In this document: positions 43,347 through 51,333 of the stretch, one piece after another
Layout: each line of letters starts with the position of its first letter
Numbering within the stretch: the stretch's first letter is position 1
Assembly (NCBI RefSeq): GCF_013283645.1
Contig: NZ_JABEKV010000003.1
Span: 930,001 to 994,000 of the forward strand
From: Sinorhizobium psoraleae
Lineage (GTDB): Bacteria > Pseudomonadota > Alphaproteobacteria > Rhizobiales > Rhizobiaceae
Direction: 5' to 3'
Length of the DNA: 64,000 nucleotides
The notes under the pieces: generated by a model
Database searches by the model: none
Told to the model about the DNA's origin: nothing
Seen by the model: only the letters and a program-made list of their open reading frames with translations
Translations under genes and position numbers: made by a program

Positions 43347-44251
43347 CAGCGCTGCTCCCCGCTCTTGGGGTCGAGCACGTCGCGAAGACCATCGCCCAAG
43401 AAGCAGAAGCCGAGGCCGACGAGGATGATCGCGAAGCCCGGCATCGTTGCCACCCACCACTGATCGAGAATGAAGGACCGCCCGCGGGAGATCATCGCGC
43501 CCCATTCCGGCAGGGGCGGCTGGGCGCCGAGGCCGATGAAGCCGAGGCCGGCGGCGGTCAGGATGATGCCGGCCATGTCGAGCGTCACGCGGATGATCAT
43601 CGACGAGGTGCAGAGCGGCAGCACGTGGCCGAGATTGACTCTAAGGCTCGAAGCGCCGAGCAGACGCACGGCGGCAATGAACTCGGAATTCTTGAACGTC
43701 AGGGTTTCGGCCCGCGCGACGCGGGCATAGCCGGGCCAGGAGGTGATGGCGATCGCGATGATGGCGTTCTCGATGCCTGGTCCAAGGGCTGCGACAAAGG
43801 CGAGCGCCAGGATCAGCTTTGGTAGCGACAGGAAGATGTCGGTGATGCCCATCAGGATGCGATCGACCCAGCCGCCGAAATAACCGGAGATGACACCGAT
43901 GACGAGTCCTGCCGGCGCCGCAAGAACGGCAACGAGCGCGACGATCACCAGGGTAATGCGCGCGCCGTAGACGACGCGCGACCAGATATCGCGCCCGAGT
44001 TCGTCGGTTCCCATCCAGTGTTCGGCGCTCGGCGGCAGCAGCCGTTCGGCAAGCGCCTGGCGCAGCGGATCGTGCGTCGCGAGCCACGGCGCGAAAAGTG
44101 CTGCGAAGATCAGGGCGGCAATGATGATCGCGCCGATCACCGCCAGTGGATTGTGCATCAGCGCGCCGAAGATGCGGTAGAGCCGGCCAAGCCGCGCCTG
44201 CATCGGGGAAGCGGGGCTGTCGTCGATCAGCCAGTCGCGAAGCGTTGCCAT
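43346..44251 (-). CDS. Dipeptide-type ABC permease (DppC type)
   Basis: This 301-residue inner-membrane protein has a cytosolic N-terminus, six hydrophobic segments beginning VIGAIIIAALIFAALFAPWL, and the motif HWMGTDELGRDIWSRVVYGA characteristic of DppC/OppC permeases. Its EAA-like loop is AVRLLGASSLRVNLGHVLP. GGGAGG precedes the ATG at 44251, so a longer frame from 44335 is rejected. Confidence 0.92.
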   Translation of the reverse strand: MATLRDWLIDDSPASPMQARLGRLYRIFGALMHNPLAVIGAIIIAALIFAALFAPWLATHDPLRQALAERLLPPSAEHWMGTDELGRDIWSRVVYGARITLVIVALVAVLAAPAGLVIGVISGYFGGWVDRILMGITDIFLSLPKLILALAFVAALGPGIENAIIAIAITSWPGYARVARAETLTFKNSEFIAAVRLLGASSLRVNLGHVLPLCTSSMIIRVTLDMAGIILTAAGLGFIGLGAQPPLPEWGAMISRGRSFILDQWWVATMPGFAIILVGLGFCFLGDGLRDVLDPKSGEQR

Positions 44252-44264
44252 GTCCCGCACCTCC

Positions 44265-45341
44265 CTAGCGCGCACGCGGATCGAGCACGCGATAGAGCAC
44301 GTCCGAAATCTTGTTGATGCCGATGAAGACCGCACCGACTACCAGGGTCGAGCCGAGTACCGCGGACATGTCGGCGTTAAGCAGCGCCACGGTCAGATAG
44401 TTGCCGATGCCGGGCCAGGAGAAGATCGTCTCGATCATTACCGATCCTTCGAGAAGGCCGGCATAGGAGAGCCCGATGACGGTGATCAGCGGCACGCGGA
44501 TCGGCCGGAAGGCATGGCGCCAGATGACCAGCCGCTCGGGAACACCCTTGACCCGGGCGGTGGTGACGTATTCCTGGCTCAGTTGGTCGAGCATGAACGA
44601 GCGTGTCATGCGGGCGATATAGGCCAACGCGAAGAATCCGAGGCAGGACGCCGGCAATATCAGGTGCCAGACGGCATTGCCGAACACCTCCCAATCGCCG
44701 GCGATGATGCTGTCAATCAGCAGCAGGCCGGTCACCGGCGGCACGATGCCGTCAAGAAAGATCTCGACGCGGCCAGGGCCTCCGACCCAATTGAGCCGGG
44801 CATAGAAGACGGCGAGGCCGACGAGGCCAAGCCAGAACGCAGGAACGGAATAGCCGAGCAGGCCGACGACGCGGATTGCCTGATCGAGCCAAGAGCCGCG
44901 CCGGCTTGCGGCGATGACGCCAAGGGGGACGCCGAGCAGGACCCCGATGATAATGCCAAGTGTCGCCATCTCGAGCGTCGCCGGGAAAACCCGCGCAAGA
45001 TCCTCGAGAACCGGCCGTCCGGTGGAAACAGACGTGCCGAAATTGCCGGTCAGCACGTCGCCGACATAGCTTACGAACTGCGTCGTCAAGGGGCGATCGA
45101 GGCCCATTTCGACGCGCACCCGCTCGTAGACGGCAGTGGGAGCGCGGTCCCCCACGACTGCGAGCACCGGATCGATCGGCACGATCCGGCCGATAAAGAA
45201 GGTGATGGCGAGGAGGCCGATGAAGGTTACGGCCAGCGTGACGAGAAATCCGACGGTGGTGACAACCCAGCGATGGGCCGAGCCGGTCGCGCCGCGGCGG
45301 CGCGCCGGTCCCGCGACGGTGGTCGTGCTGTCATCTGCCAC
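44265..45341 (-). CDS. Dipeptide-type ABC permease (DppB type)
   Basis: This permease of about 358 residues has an N-terminal segment at TTVGFLVTLAVTFIGLLAIT, a large external loop with RVEMGLDRPLTTQFVSYVGD typical of DppB, and the loop ARVKGVPERLVIWRHAFRP. I choose the GTG at 45341, which has GGAG at a good distance; a TTG at 45392 would add 17 residues. It is the first gene of the leftward operon permease-permease-ATPase-ATPase-GAF, divergent from the XRE-cupin gene. Confidence 0.88.
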   Translation of the reverse strand: MADDSTTTVAGPARRRGATGSAHRWVVTTVGFLVTLAVTFIGLLAITFFIGRIVPIDPVLAVVGDRAPTAVYERVRVEMGLDRPLTTQFVSYVGDVLTGNFGTSVSTGRPVLEDLARVFPATLEMATLGIIIGVLLGVPLGVIAASRRGSWLDQAIRVVGLLGYSVPAFWLGLVGLAVFYARLNWVGGPGRVEIFLDGIVPPVTGLLLIDSIIAGDWEVFGNAVWHLILPASCLGFFALAYIARMTRSFMLDQLSQEYVTTARVKGVPERLVIWRHAFRPIRVPLITVIGLSYAGLLEGSVMIETIFSWPGIGNYLTVALLNADMSAVLGSTLVVGAVFIGINKISDVLYRVLDPRAR

Positions 45342-45403
45342 GTGGCGGCTCCATCCCTGCTTGGCCTGCGTTGGGCCACGCCCATAGCGCAAGAATTCGC
45401 TTG

Positions 45404-45443
45404 GAGTATATAAATATATTTGCTTAAATCAAAAAAATTTTAC
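45404..45443. promoter_or_regulatory. AT-rich divergent promoter region with AAATATATTT palindrome
   Basis: The 119-bp gap between the permease operon and the XRE-cupin gene is strikingly AT-rich, with a perfect AAATATATTT palindrome (45412-45421). This is a likely binding region for the neighbouring regulator and carries promoters in both directions. Confidence 0.4.
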
Positions 45444-45460
45444 TGACGGGGGAGTCGGTC

Positions 45461-46156
45461 GTGACCGTATCGGACGATGCGCGTGCCGCGCCGGAAAGTG
45501 CACATTCCGCACCGCAGCCGAGGATCGGGGCGCTGGTGCGTGCGCGCCGTCGGCAGATGCACATGACGCTCCAGGAATTGAGTGACGCGGCCGGTGTTTC
45601 GGTCGGCTATCTCAGCCAGGTCGAACGGGATCTCGCCATGCCCTCGCTCGGCACGCTCGCGCAGATCGCACGCGGCCTCGATACCGAGATCAGCCATTTC
45701 ATCCTTGCCCCGGCAATCGACACCGGCCTTTCGCGCGCCGAAGATCGAATGGTCTTTTCCGTCGGTGGCTCGCCGGTCGCCTACGAGCGCATCGGCGCAG
45801 ATTTTGCCGGCAACCAGCTTTCAAGCTTTGTCATCACGATCCCGCCGGGCCATCGGTCGGAAGTGTTCAGCCATGAAGGGGAGGAGATCGTCTTCATCCT
45901 CGATGGCGAGATTCTCTTCGGCCTTGATGGCGAGCAGACGACGCTGACGGACGGCGACGGCCTGCATTTCAGGGGCATCCAGCCGCACTACTGGTGGAAC
46001 AGGGCCGACAGGCCTGCGCGCATCCTCTGGACCGGAACGCTGCCGCTTTTCCGGCCGCGATCCGCCGCATCGAAGGAAGCAGGCCGTGCCGGGACCACGG
46101 GGACACCGGCACAGCCCGCAAAAACCAAGTCTCATCGAAAACAGGAGAAGCGATGA
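45461..46156 (+). CDS. XRE-family regulator with cupin domain
   Basis: This 231-residue regulator has an N-terminal HTH_3 domain (MTLQELSDAAGVSVGYLSQV and EIRDLAMPSLGTL-like stretch, residues ~34-80) and a C-terminal cupin (~125-195), with GEEIVFILDGEILFGLDG and HYWWNRADRPARILWTG. This is the PuuR-like class, which senses a small ligand in the cupin. A low-complexity basic tail of ~30 residues (ending TKSHRKQEKR) is unusual. The start is GTG at 45461 behind GGGGGAG. Its stop overlaps the binding-protein start. Confidence 0.9.
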   Translation: MTVSDDARAAPESAHSAPQPRIGALVRARRRQMHMTLQELSDAAGVSVGYLSQVERDLAMPSLGTLAQIARGLDTEISHFILAPAIDTGLSRAEDRMVFSVGGSPVAYERIGADFAGNQLSSFVITIPPGHRSEVFSHEGEEIVFILDGEILFGLDGEQTTLTDGDGLHFRGIQPHYWWNRADRPARILWTGTLPLFRPRSAASKEAGRAGTTGTPAQPAKTKSHRKQEKR

Positions 46157-47745
46157 TGAAGATCTTCAAGGCCGCGGTGTTCGCGGCATCACTGGCGCTC
46201 AGCGTTTCGCCGGCCGCATTGGCCGAAACGCCGGCGGATGTCCTGGTCGTCGCCCAGAACATCGACGACATCGTCAGCATCGATCCGGCCGAGGCTTACG
46301 AGTTCTCGTCCGGTGAATACGTCACGCAGACCTATGACCGCCTCGTGCAATACGACGCGCCCGACGTCAAGAAACTTGCCCCCGGGCTCGCCAGCGAATG
46401 GACCGCGGACGACGCCGCGAAGACGATCACTTTCACCTTGCGTGACGGCGTGACTTTCTCGTCCGGCAACCCGCTGCGCGCGGAAGACGTGGTCTACTCG
46501 TTTAAGCGCGTGGTGGCGCTCAACAAGGCGCCGGCCTTCATCCTGACGCAGCTCGGCTGGACGCCGGAAAACATCGAGAAGATGGTGACCGCCGACGGCA
46601 ACAAGGTCGTCGTCAAGTACGAGGGCGACTTCTCGTCCGCCTTCGTGCTCAACGTTCTCGCCGCGCGCCCGGCATCGATTGTCGATGCCGAAACGGTCAG
46701 GGCGAACGAGCAGGACGGCGACTTCGGCAATGCGTGGCTCAAGGCCAACTCCGCCGGAACCGGGCCCTTCGTGCTGCGCGCCTTCCGCGCCGGCGAACTC
46801 CTGAACCTCCAGAGCAATCCGAACTATTTCGGCGGCGCTCCGGCGATCAAGGGCGTGATCATCCGCCACGTCGCGGAAGCGGCCACACAGCAGCTTCTGC
46901 TGGAGACCGGCGACGTCGACATGGCGAAGAACCTCACGCCCGATCAGGTCGCCGGCATCACCGGCAAGGAAAACATGAAGGTCGAGTCCTACCCGCAGGC
47001 GGCCGTTCACTTCCTCTCCTTCAACCAGAAGACGGCTGCCCTGCAGCCGGAAGCCGTCTGGGAAGCGGCGCGCTACCTTGTCGACTACAAGGGCATGACC
47101 GACAGCTTCCTCAAAGGACAGATGGAAGTTCACCAGGCCTTCTGGCCGAAGGGCTTCCCCGGGTCGCTCGACGAGACGCCCTATGGCTACGACGTCGAAA
47201 AGGCGAAGAAGATCCTTGCCGACGCGGGGATCAAGACGCCGATCAAGGTGACGCTCGATGTCATCAACTCGACGCCCTTCACTGACATGGCGCAGTCGCT
47301 GCAGGCCTCGTTCGCAGAAGCGGGCATCAATTTCGAGATCATACCGGGTACCGGCAGTCAGGTGATCACCAAGTATCGGGCCCGCACCCATGAAGCGATG
47401 CTGCTCTATTGGGGCCCGGATTTCATGGATCCGGATTCCAACGCCGCTGCCTTCGCCTTCAACGAGGACAACTCCGACGATCACTATCAATCGACGACGA
47501 CCTGGCGTAACGCCTGGGCGGTGCCGGCCGAACTCAATGCGGCCACCAAGGCGGCCAAGGCCGAGGCCGACCCCGCCAAGCGGAACGCGATGTATGTCGA
47601 CCTGCAAAAGAAGGTGCAGGAGAAGTCGCCGATCGTGATCATGTTCCAGGCGGCGACGCAGGTGGCGATGAAGGCGAGTGTCGCGGGCTACGTCAACGGC
47701 GCCACGTCCGACTTCGTCTTCTACCGCCTGGTGAAGAAGAACTAG
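46153..47745 (+). CDS. Dipeptide-type ABC substrate-binding protein (SBP family 5)
   Basis: This 530-residue periplasmic protein begins with a Sec signal (FKAAVFAASLALSVSPAALA). Family 5 features are SIDPAEAYEFSSGEYVTQTYDRLV and VTFSSGNPLRAEDVVYSFKR, with WTADDAAKTITFTLRDGV between them. Length is typical of oligopeptide-binding proteins. The start overlaps the stop of the XRE-cupin gene, so regulator and binding protein share a transcript while the membrane parts are on the opposite strand. The substrate is unknown. Confidence 0.92.
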   Translation: MMKIFKAAVFAASLALSVSPAALAETPADVLVVAQNIDDIVSIDPAEAYEFSSGEYVTQTYDRLVQYDAPDVKKLAPGLASEWTADDAAKTITFTLRDGVTFSSGNPLRAEDVVYSFKRVVALNKAPAFILTQLGWTPENIEKMVTADGNKVVVKYEGDFSSAFVLNVLAARPASIVDAETVRANEQDGDFGNAWLKANSAGTGPFVLRAFRAGELLNLQSNPNYFGGAPAIKGVIIRHVAEAATQQLLLETGDVDMAKNLTPDQVAGITGKENMKVESYPQAAVHFLSFNQKTAALQPEAVWEAARYLVDYKGMTDSFLKGQMEVHQAFWPKGFPGSLDETPYGYDVEKAKKILADAGIKTPIKVTLDVINSTPFTDMAQSLQASFAEAGINFEIIPGTGSQVITKYRARTHEAMLLYWGPDFMDPDSNAAAFAFNEDNSDDHYQSTTTWRNAWAVPAELNAATKAAKAEADPAKRNAMYVDLQKKVQEKSPIVIMFQAATQVAMKASVAGYVNGATSDFVFYRLVKKN

Positions 47746-47797
47746 GCGACGGGCGCGGATCGTTTGCGACCCACGTCCTTTTCTCGGGAACAAATCG

Positions 47798-47825
47798 CGC
47801 CGCGGGCCTAATAAGGTCCGCGGCG
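47798..47825 (+). terminator. Terminator after the family 5 binding-protein gene
   Basis: CGCCGCGGGCC and GGTCCGCGGCG pair over 11 positions (one G-T) around TAATAA, followed by TTGTTG. It lies ~50 bp after the stop. Confidence 0.7.
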
Positions 47826-47893
47826 TTGTTGCAGGAGCGGAGCTTTGCCTCGATATTGCGCCGGTCGCGTGCGCAGCGGGAAGGGGACGGTGA

Positions 47894-48322
47894 ATGGCTG
47901 AGTTGAAGGTAAGGACCAGGGAGACGGGCGCGACCGCCGTCGTCGGGCGCACGGGCTCCCCGCACGTGACATCGGTCACCGGCGGCGAACTCGATATCGT
48001 TACCAGCCCGTCGCAGCCGGGCTATGGCCCGCTCGATCTTCTCTATGCTTCGCTAGCGAGCTGTCTGGTGCTCAGCGCCCGCATTGCCGCAGGCCGCTTC
48101 GGTGTGCTCGACAGGCTGACGGAAGTGTCTGCAAAGGTCACCGGCGAGAAGGCACACGACGAGCCGTCGCGTGTTGCACGCTTCGACATCGAGTTTTCCA
48201 TCAAGGGCGATTTCGACGACACGGTTCGCCATGCGATCGCGGAGGCCGCGGAAAACGAGATCTGCACCGTCAGCAACACGTTGCGCGGCAATCCCGCATT
48301 CACGAGCAGACTATCGGAATGA
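47894..48322 (+). CDS. OsmC-family protein
   Basis: This 142-residue protein has the OsmC/Ohr layout, with Cys in LYASLASCLVLSARI (~56) and AAENEICTVSNTLRGNP (~124). These are the two positions of the peroxidatic and resolving Cys, which reduce organic hydroperoxides in this superfamily. It is closer to the YhfA/OsmC-like branch than to Ohr, so the substrate is uncertain. It converges on the AhpD-like gene, with only 23 bp between. Confidence 0.88.
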   Translation: MAELKVRTRETGATAVVGRTGSPHVTSVTGGELDIVTSPSQPGYGPLDLLYASLASCLVLSARIAAGRFGVLDRLTEVSAKVTGEKAHDEPSRVARFDIEFSIKGDFDDTVRHAIAEAAENEICTVSNTLRGNPAFTSRLSE

Positions 48323-48345
48323 CGCCGCGGCCAATTATGGACTCG

Positions 48346-48879
48346 TCAGGCGGATGAGGCGTCTGCGTAAGGCAGCAGTTCCGGGTCGAAATCGACTTCG
48401 ACGACATTGTTGAACAATGCGGTTGCGACCATGATGCCGGCAAAGGCAACGAGGTTGACCAGCGTCGCGTTATCGTAGCGCCCCTTCAATCCGTCCCAGA
48501 TCTCGGCGGGAACGTTGTTGGAATCCGCGACGATAGCGCGTCCGAACGCAATCAGGCATTCTTCGTCTTCGCTCGGCATCATCGAGTTGAAATCGATCCC
48601 CGCATTGGCGAAGGCGCGACGAAAGAACCCCATGGCGATGCGGGAATGCATCGCCTCGGAAATCGCGTGGCAGAGCAGCCAGGCAGCGCGGTCGTCAAGG
48701 GCAGGGCGCAACTCATCACGCAGTGTGAACCATTCCGCGTAGATGCGGTGCGCCGTCGGCGAATGAAGCAATGTGCGCTTCATATTCGTCATCCGCCCGC
48801 GAAGGCGAACCTCCTCGTCGTGCGCCGCGCGGATCGCATCGGACGCGGCATCGTAATCGATCTGAGGAATATGGCTCAC
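48346..48879 (-). CDS. AhpD/carboxymuconolactone decarboxylase-like protein
   Basis: This 177-residue all-helical protein of the CMD/AhpD family shows RTLLHSPTAHRIYAEWFTLR, CHAISEAMHSRIAMGFFRRA and VNLVAFAGIMVATALFNNV. It lacks the CxxC redox pair of true AhpD peroxidase partners, having only a single Cys in each half, so a peroxidase role is doubtful. The start is probably GTG at 48879. The nearby ATG-ATG is followed at once by a stop in another frame. It is divergent from ddaH. Confidence 0.82.
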   Translation of the reverse strand: MSHIPQIDYDAASDAIRAAHDEEVRLRGRMTNMKRTLLHSPTAHRIYAEWFTLRDELRPALDDRAAWLLCHAISEAMHSRIAMGFFRRAFANAGIDFNSMMPSEDEECLIAFGRAIVADSNNVPAEIWDGLKGRYDNATLVNLVAFAGIMVATALFNNVVEVDFDPELLPYADASSA

Positions 48880-48911
48880 ATCATTTTTCCCGTTGGTTCG
48901 AAGCAGAGAGG

Positions 48912-48955
48912 CTGCATGATTCCTCAAATCGATTTCGATTTGAGGAATCATGCAG
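48912..48955. repeat. 44-bp palindrome between the AhpD-like gene and ddaH
   Basis: Positions 48912-48932 and 48935-48955 are perfect inverted repeats of 21 bases around TT. The right half ends 35 bp before the ddaH start. Its core (ATTCCTCAAATCGATTTCGAT, described by position 48919-48939) differs at only two sites from the coding start of the AhpD-like gene (minus strand, around 48871-48851). A smaller hairpin GGTTTG-TC-CAAACC follows at 48963-48976. Confidence 0.85.
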
Positions 48956-48990
48956 TAGAAACGGTTTGTCCAAACCAGAGGTAGCACAGA

Positions 48991-49794
48991 ATGCCGCAGC
49001 CGCGTCCCGCCTACGAGTTTAACTCCATCATTGTCCGCAAGCCTTCGCAGTCCGTCGTCAATGGTTTGCGCGCGGACGATCGCGGCAACCCGACCTATGA
49101 GGGGGTGACGGCCGAACATGACGCCTACGTTACCGCAATGCGCGACGCGGGCGTCAAGGTGACGGTCCTGCCGGCACTCGAAGCCTTCCCGGATTCGATC
49201 TTCGTCGAGGACCCGGCGCTGGTCTTCACCGAGGGCGCGATCCTGCTGCGCCCCGGTGCGGCGACCCGCGTCAAGGAAACCGCGGAAATCGAGCCGACCC
49301 TGCGGGAAATGTTCGAGGCCGTTCTCGACCTGCCGGGTACCGGCTATGCCGATGGCGGCGATGTGCTGACGACGCGCGAAAGTGTGATGATCGGTCTCTC
49401 GGCCCGCACCGACAAGGCAGGCGCCGAAGCGCTGCAGGCCTGCCTCGACAAGCTCGGTCGCAGGAGCGAGATCGTCGCGACGCCTGAGGGCGTTCTTCAT
49501 TTCAAGACGGATTGCTCGCTGCTCGACGACGAGACCGTGCTTTCCACCAACCGCCTGGCGCGCTCGGGTGTCTTCAAGAAGTTCAAGCAGATCATCATCC
49601 CGGAGGGTGAGGAACCGGCGGCCAATGCGCTCCGCGTCAACGACGTTGTCATGGTCGGCTCCGACTTCCCGCGCACCATCGAGATGCTCGACAAGGCCGG
49701 TTTCAAGGTCGTGCCGCTGAAGACCACGGAAATCGGCAAGATCGATGCGGGGCTCTCCTGCATGTCGCTGCGCTGGTTCAGCGATAGGACCTGA
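48991..49794 (+). CDS. ddaH: Dimethylarginine dimethylaminohydrolase
   Basis: This 267-residue amidinotransferase-fold enzyme hydrolyses N-omega-methylated arginines to citrulline and methylamines. Visible are the substrate-binding PDSIFVEDPALV (~67), TGYADGGDVL (~116), the catalytic His in EGVLHFKTDCSLLDD (~168) and the catalytic Cys in DAGLSCMSLRWF at the C-terminus. Length and order fit bacterial DDAH. The spacing to the palindrome at 48912 suggests that a hairpin or operator controls it. The ribosome site is AGAGG. Confidence 0.92.
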   Translation: MPQPRPAYEFNSIIVRKPSQSVVNGLRADDRGNPTYEGVTAEHDAYVTAMRDAGVKVTVLPALEAFPDSIFVEDPALVFTEGAILLRPGAATRVKETAEIEPTLREMFEAVLDLPGTGYADGGDVLTTRESVMIGLSARTDKAGAEALQACLDKLGRRSEIVATPEGVLHFKTDCSLLDDETVLSTNRLARSGVFKKFKQIIIPEGEEPAANALRVNDVVMVGSDFPRTIEMLDKAGFKVVPLKTTEIGKIDAGLSCMSLRWFSDRT

Positions 49795-49805
49795 ACGTCG
49801 TGCTT

Positions 49806-49832
49806 CCCCTCTCCCTCACGCGGGGAGAGGGG
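49806..49832. repeat. GC-rich palindromic intergenic repeat (second locus)
   Basis: The arms CCCCTCTCCC (49806-49815) and GGGAGAGGGG (49823-49832) resemble the element at 32291-32316. It lies between the convergent ddaH and flavoprotein genes and may also terminate transcription. A weaker related stretch (TCCCCGCTCTCGGGGGA) lies at ~49902. Confidence 0.65.
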
Positions 49833-49956
49833 ACGTACCCGCCGATGCGCCGTATCCTGGGTTTCCGAGCGGATTCCAGTTGTTCCAGTCTTTCCCTTCC
49901 CCGCTCTCGGGGGAGGCTGTCGGCAGGCGGATGAGGCGAGCCGCTGAAGCCCGTTT

Positions 49957-51333
49957 TTAGGGCGCCGGCGACAAATCCCCGAACACCGTCGGGATCAGTT
50001 CCGACACCGTCGGGTGGATGTGCATGGCGCGGGTAATCAGAGTATAGGGCTTCTTCGCATACATGACGTCAAGAATGCTCTGGATCGCCTCGTCGCCGCC
50101 GGTGCCGAGGATCGATGCGCCGAGAATTTCTTTCGTATCCGCGTCGACGATCACCTTCATGAAGCCCTGCGTCTCGCCCTTCTCGACGGCGCGTCCGACC
50201 CGCGTCATCGGCCGCGTGCCGATCAAAAGCTTGCGGCCGCTCTTGCGGGCCTCGCTCTCCGTCATGCCGGCGCGCCCGAGCGGAGGGTCGATATAGAGCG
50301 CGTAAGTTTGGATCCGCTCTGTCACCTGGCGCGGATCATTGTCGAGGAGGTTGGCGGCGACGATTTCGAAGTCGTTGTAGGAGGTGTGGGTGAAGGCACC
50401 GCGGCCGTTGCAGTCGCCCATTGCAAAGATATGCGGAACGCTCGATCGCAGGAAATCGTCGACCTCAATATTGCCCCGCGCGTCGGTCTTCACGCCGGCC
50501 TTGTCGAGCCCGAGGTCGTCCGTATTCGGCCGGCGACCGGTGGCGAGCAGCACATGCGACCCAATGACTTCGGGGGCCCCTGACGTGCAATTGACGCCGG
50601 CGGCAACCCCGTCCTTGTGCTTGGCGAAACGGATGCACTCGGCACTGAGGCGAATATTGATGCCTTCCTTTTCGAGAATGTCGCGGATCGCATCGGAGAC
50701 CTCCGGATCTTCGCGCCCGATCAGGCGCGGCCCCTTCTCGATAACGGTGACCTCGGAACCAAAGCGACGGAACATCTGGGCGAATTCGAGCCCGATATAG
50801 CTGCCGCCGATGATGACCAGGTGATCCGGAAGATCGGCGAGGTCCATCATCGACGTGTTGGTGAGATAGGAGACCTCGTCCACACCCGGAAAATCGGGAA
50901 TGGCGGCGCGCCCGCCCGTGTTGATGAAAATCTGGTCGCCGGAAATCAGCTCATCGCCGACCCGGACGTCCGTCGGGCTTTCGAAGCGCGCATGGCCCTC
51001 GATGACGGTGCAGTTCTTCATGCTCTTGAGCCAGCTTTCGACGCCCGAACGCGCATCGAGGCGCACCTTTTCCTTCCGCGCCATGACACGCGCGAAGTCG
51101 ACGGAAATGGTGCCGGTCGTCATGCCGTATTCGGCGCCGCGGCGGGCGGTGTGGATCGCATACGCGCTGGCGACCATGGCCTTGGTCGGCATGCAGCCGG
51201 TGTTGACGCAGGTGCCGCCGAAAAGCTTGCGTTCGATGAGCGCAACGGTTTTGCCGGCACCCGTCAGCCGCCCGGCGAGCGATGGTCCCGCTTGGCCGGC
51301 TCCGATGATGATTGCGTCGAAGTGCTTGCTCAT
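49957..51333 (-). CDS. Mercuric reductase-like pyridine nucleotide-disulfide oxidoreductase
   Basis: This 458-residue flavoprotein has the FAD motif IIIGAGQAGPSLAGRL, the redox-active disulfide in GGTCVNTGCMPTKAM (~41-53), the NAD(P)H motif VIIGGSYIGLEFAQMF (~172), the second FAD motif IFAMGDCNGRGAFTHTSYND (~310) and a dimerisation domain ending MHIHPTVSELIPT. It has no heavy-metal-binding domain or extra C-terminal Cys pair, so it is not a true mercuric reductase. The substrate is unknown. Its start overlaps the stop of the DUF4126 gene (ATGA), so a longer frame to 51534 is rejected. Confidence 0.9.
   Translation of the reverse strand: MSKHFDAIIIGAGQAGPSLAGRLTGAGKTVALIERKLFGGTCVNTGCMPTKAMVASAYAIHTARRGAEYGMTTGTISVDFARVMARKEKVRLDARSGVESWLKSMKNCTVIEGHARFESPTDVRVGDELISGDQIFINTGGRAAIPDFPGVDEVSYLTNTSMMDLADLPDHLVIIGGSYIGLEFAQMFRRFGSEVTVIEKGPRLIGREDPEVSDAIRDILEKEGINIRLSAECIRFAKHKDGVAAGVNCTSGAPEVIGSHVLLATGRRPNTDDLGLDKAGVKTDARGNIEVDDFLRSSVPHIFAMGDCNGRGAFTHTSYNDFEIVAANLLDNDPRQVTERIQTYALYIDPPLGRAGMTESEARKSGRKLLIGTRPMTRVGRAVEKGETQGFMKVIVDADTKEILGASILGTGGDEAIQSILDVMYAKKPYTLITRAMHIHPTVSELIPTVFGDLSPAP

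Noticed and set aside
45342..45392. Longer N-terminus for the DppB-type permease starting at a TTG
   Set aside because: The ribosome site is weak and the added residues are not typical; the GTG at 45341 is better placed. Uncertain, so recorded.
49957..51333. True mercuric reductase
   Set aside because: No N-terminal heavy-metal-binding domain, no C-terminal Cys pair and no mer genes nearby.
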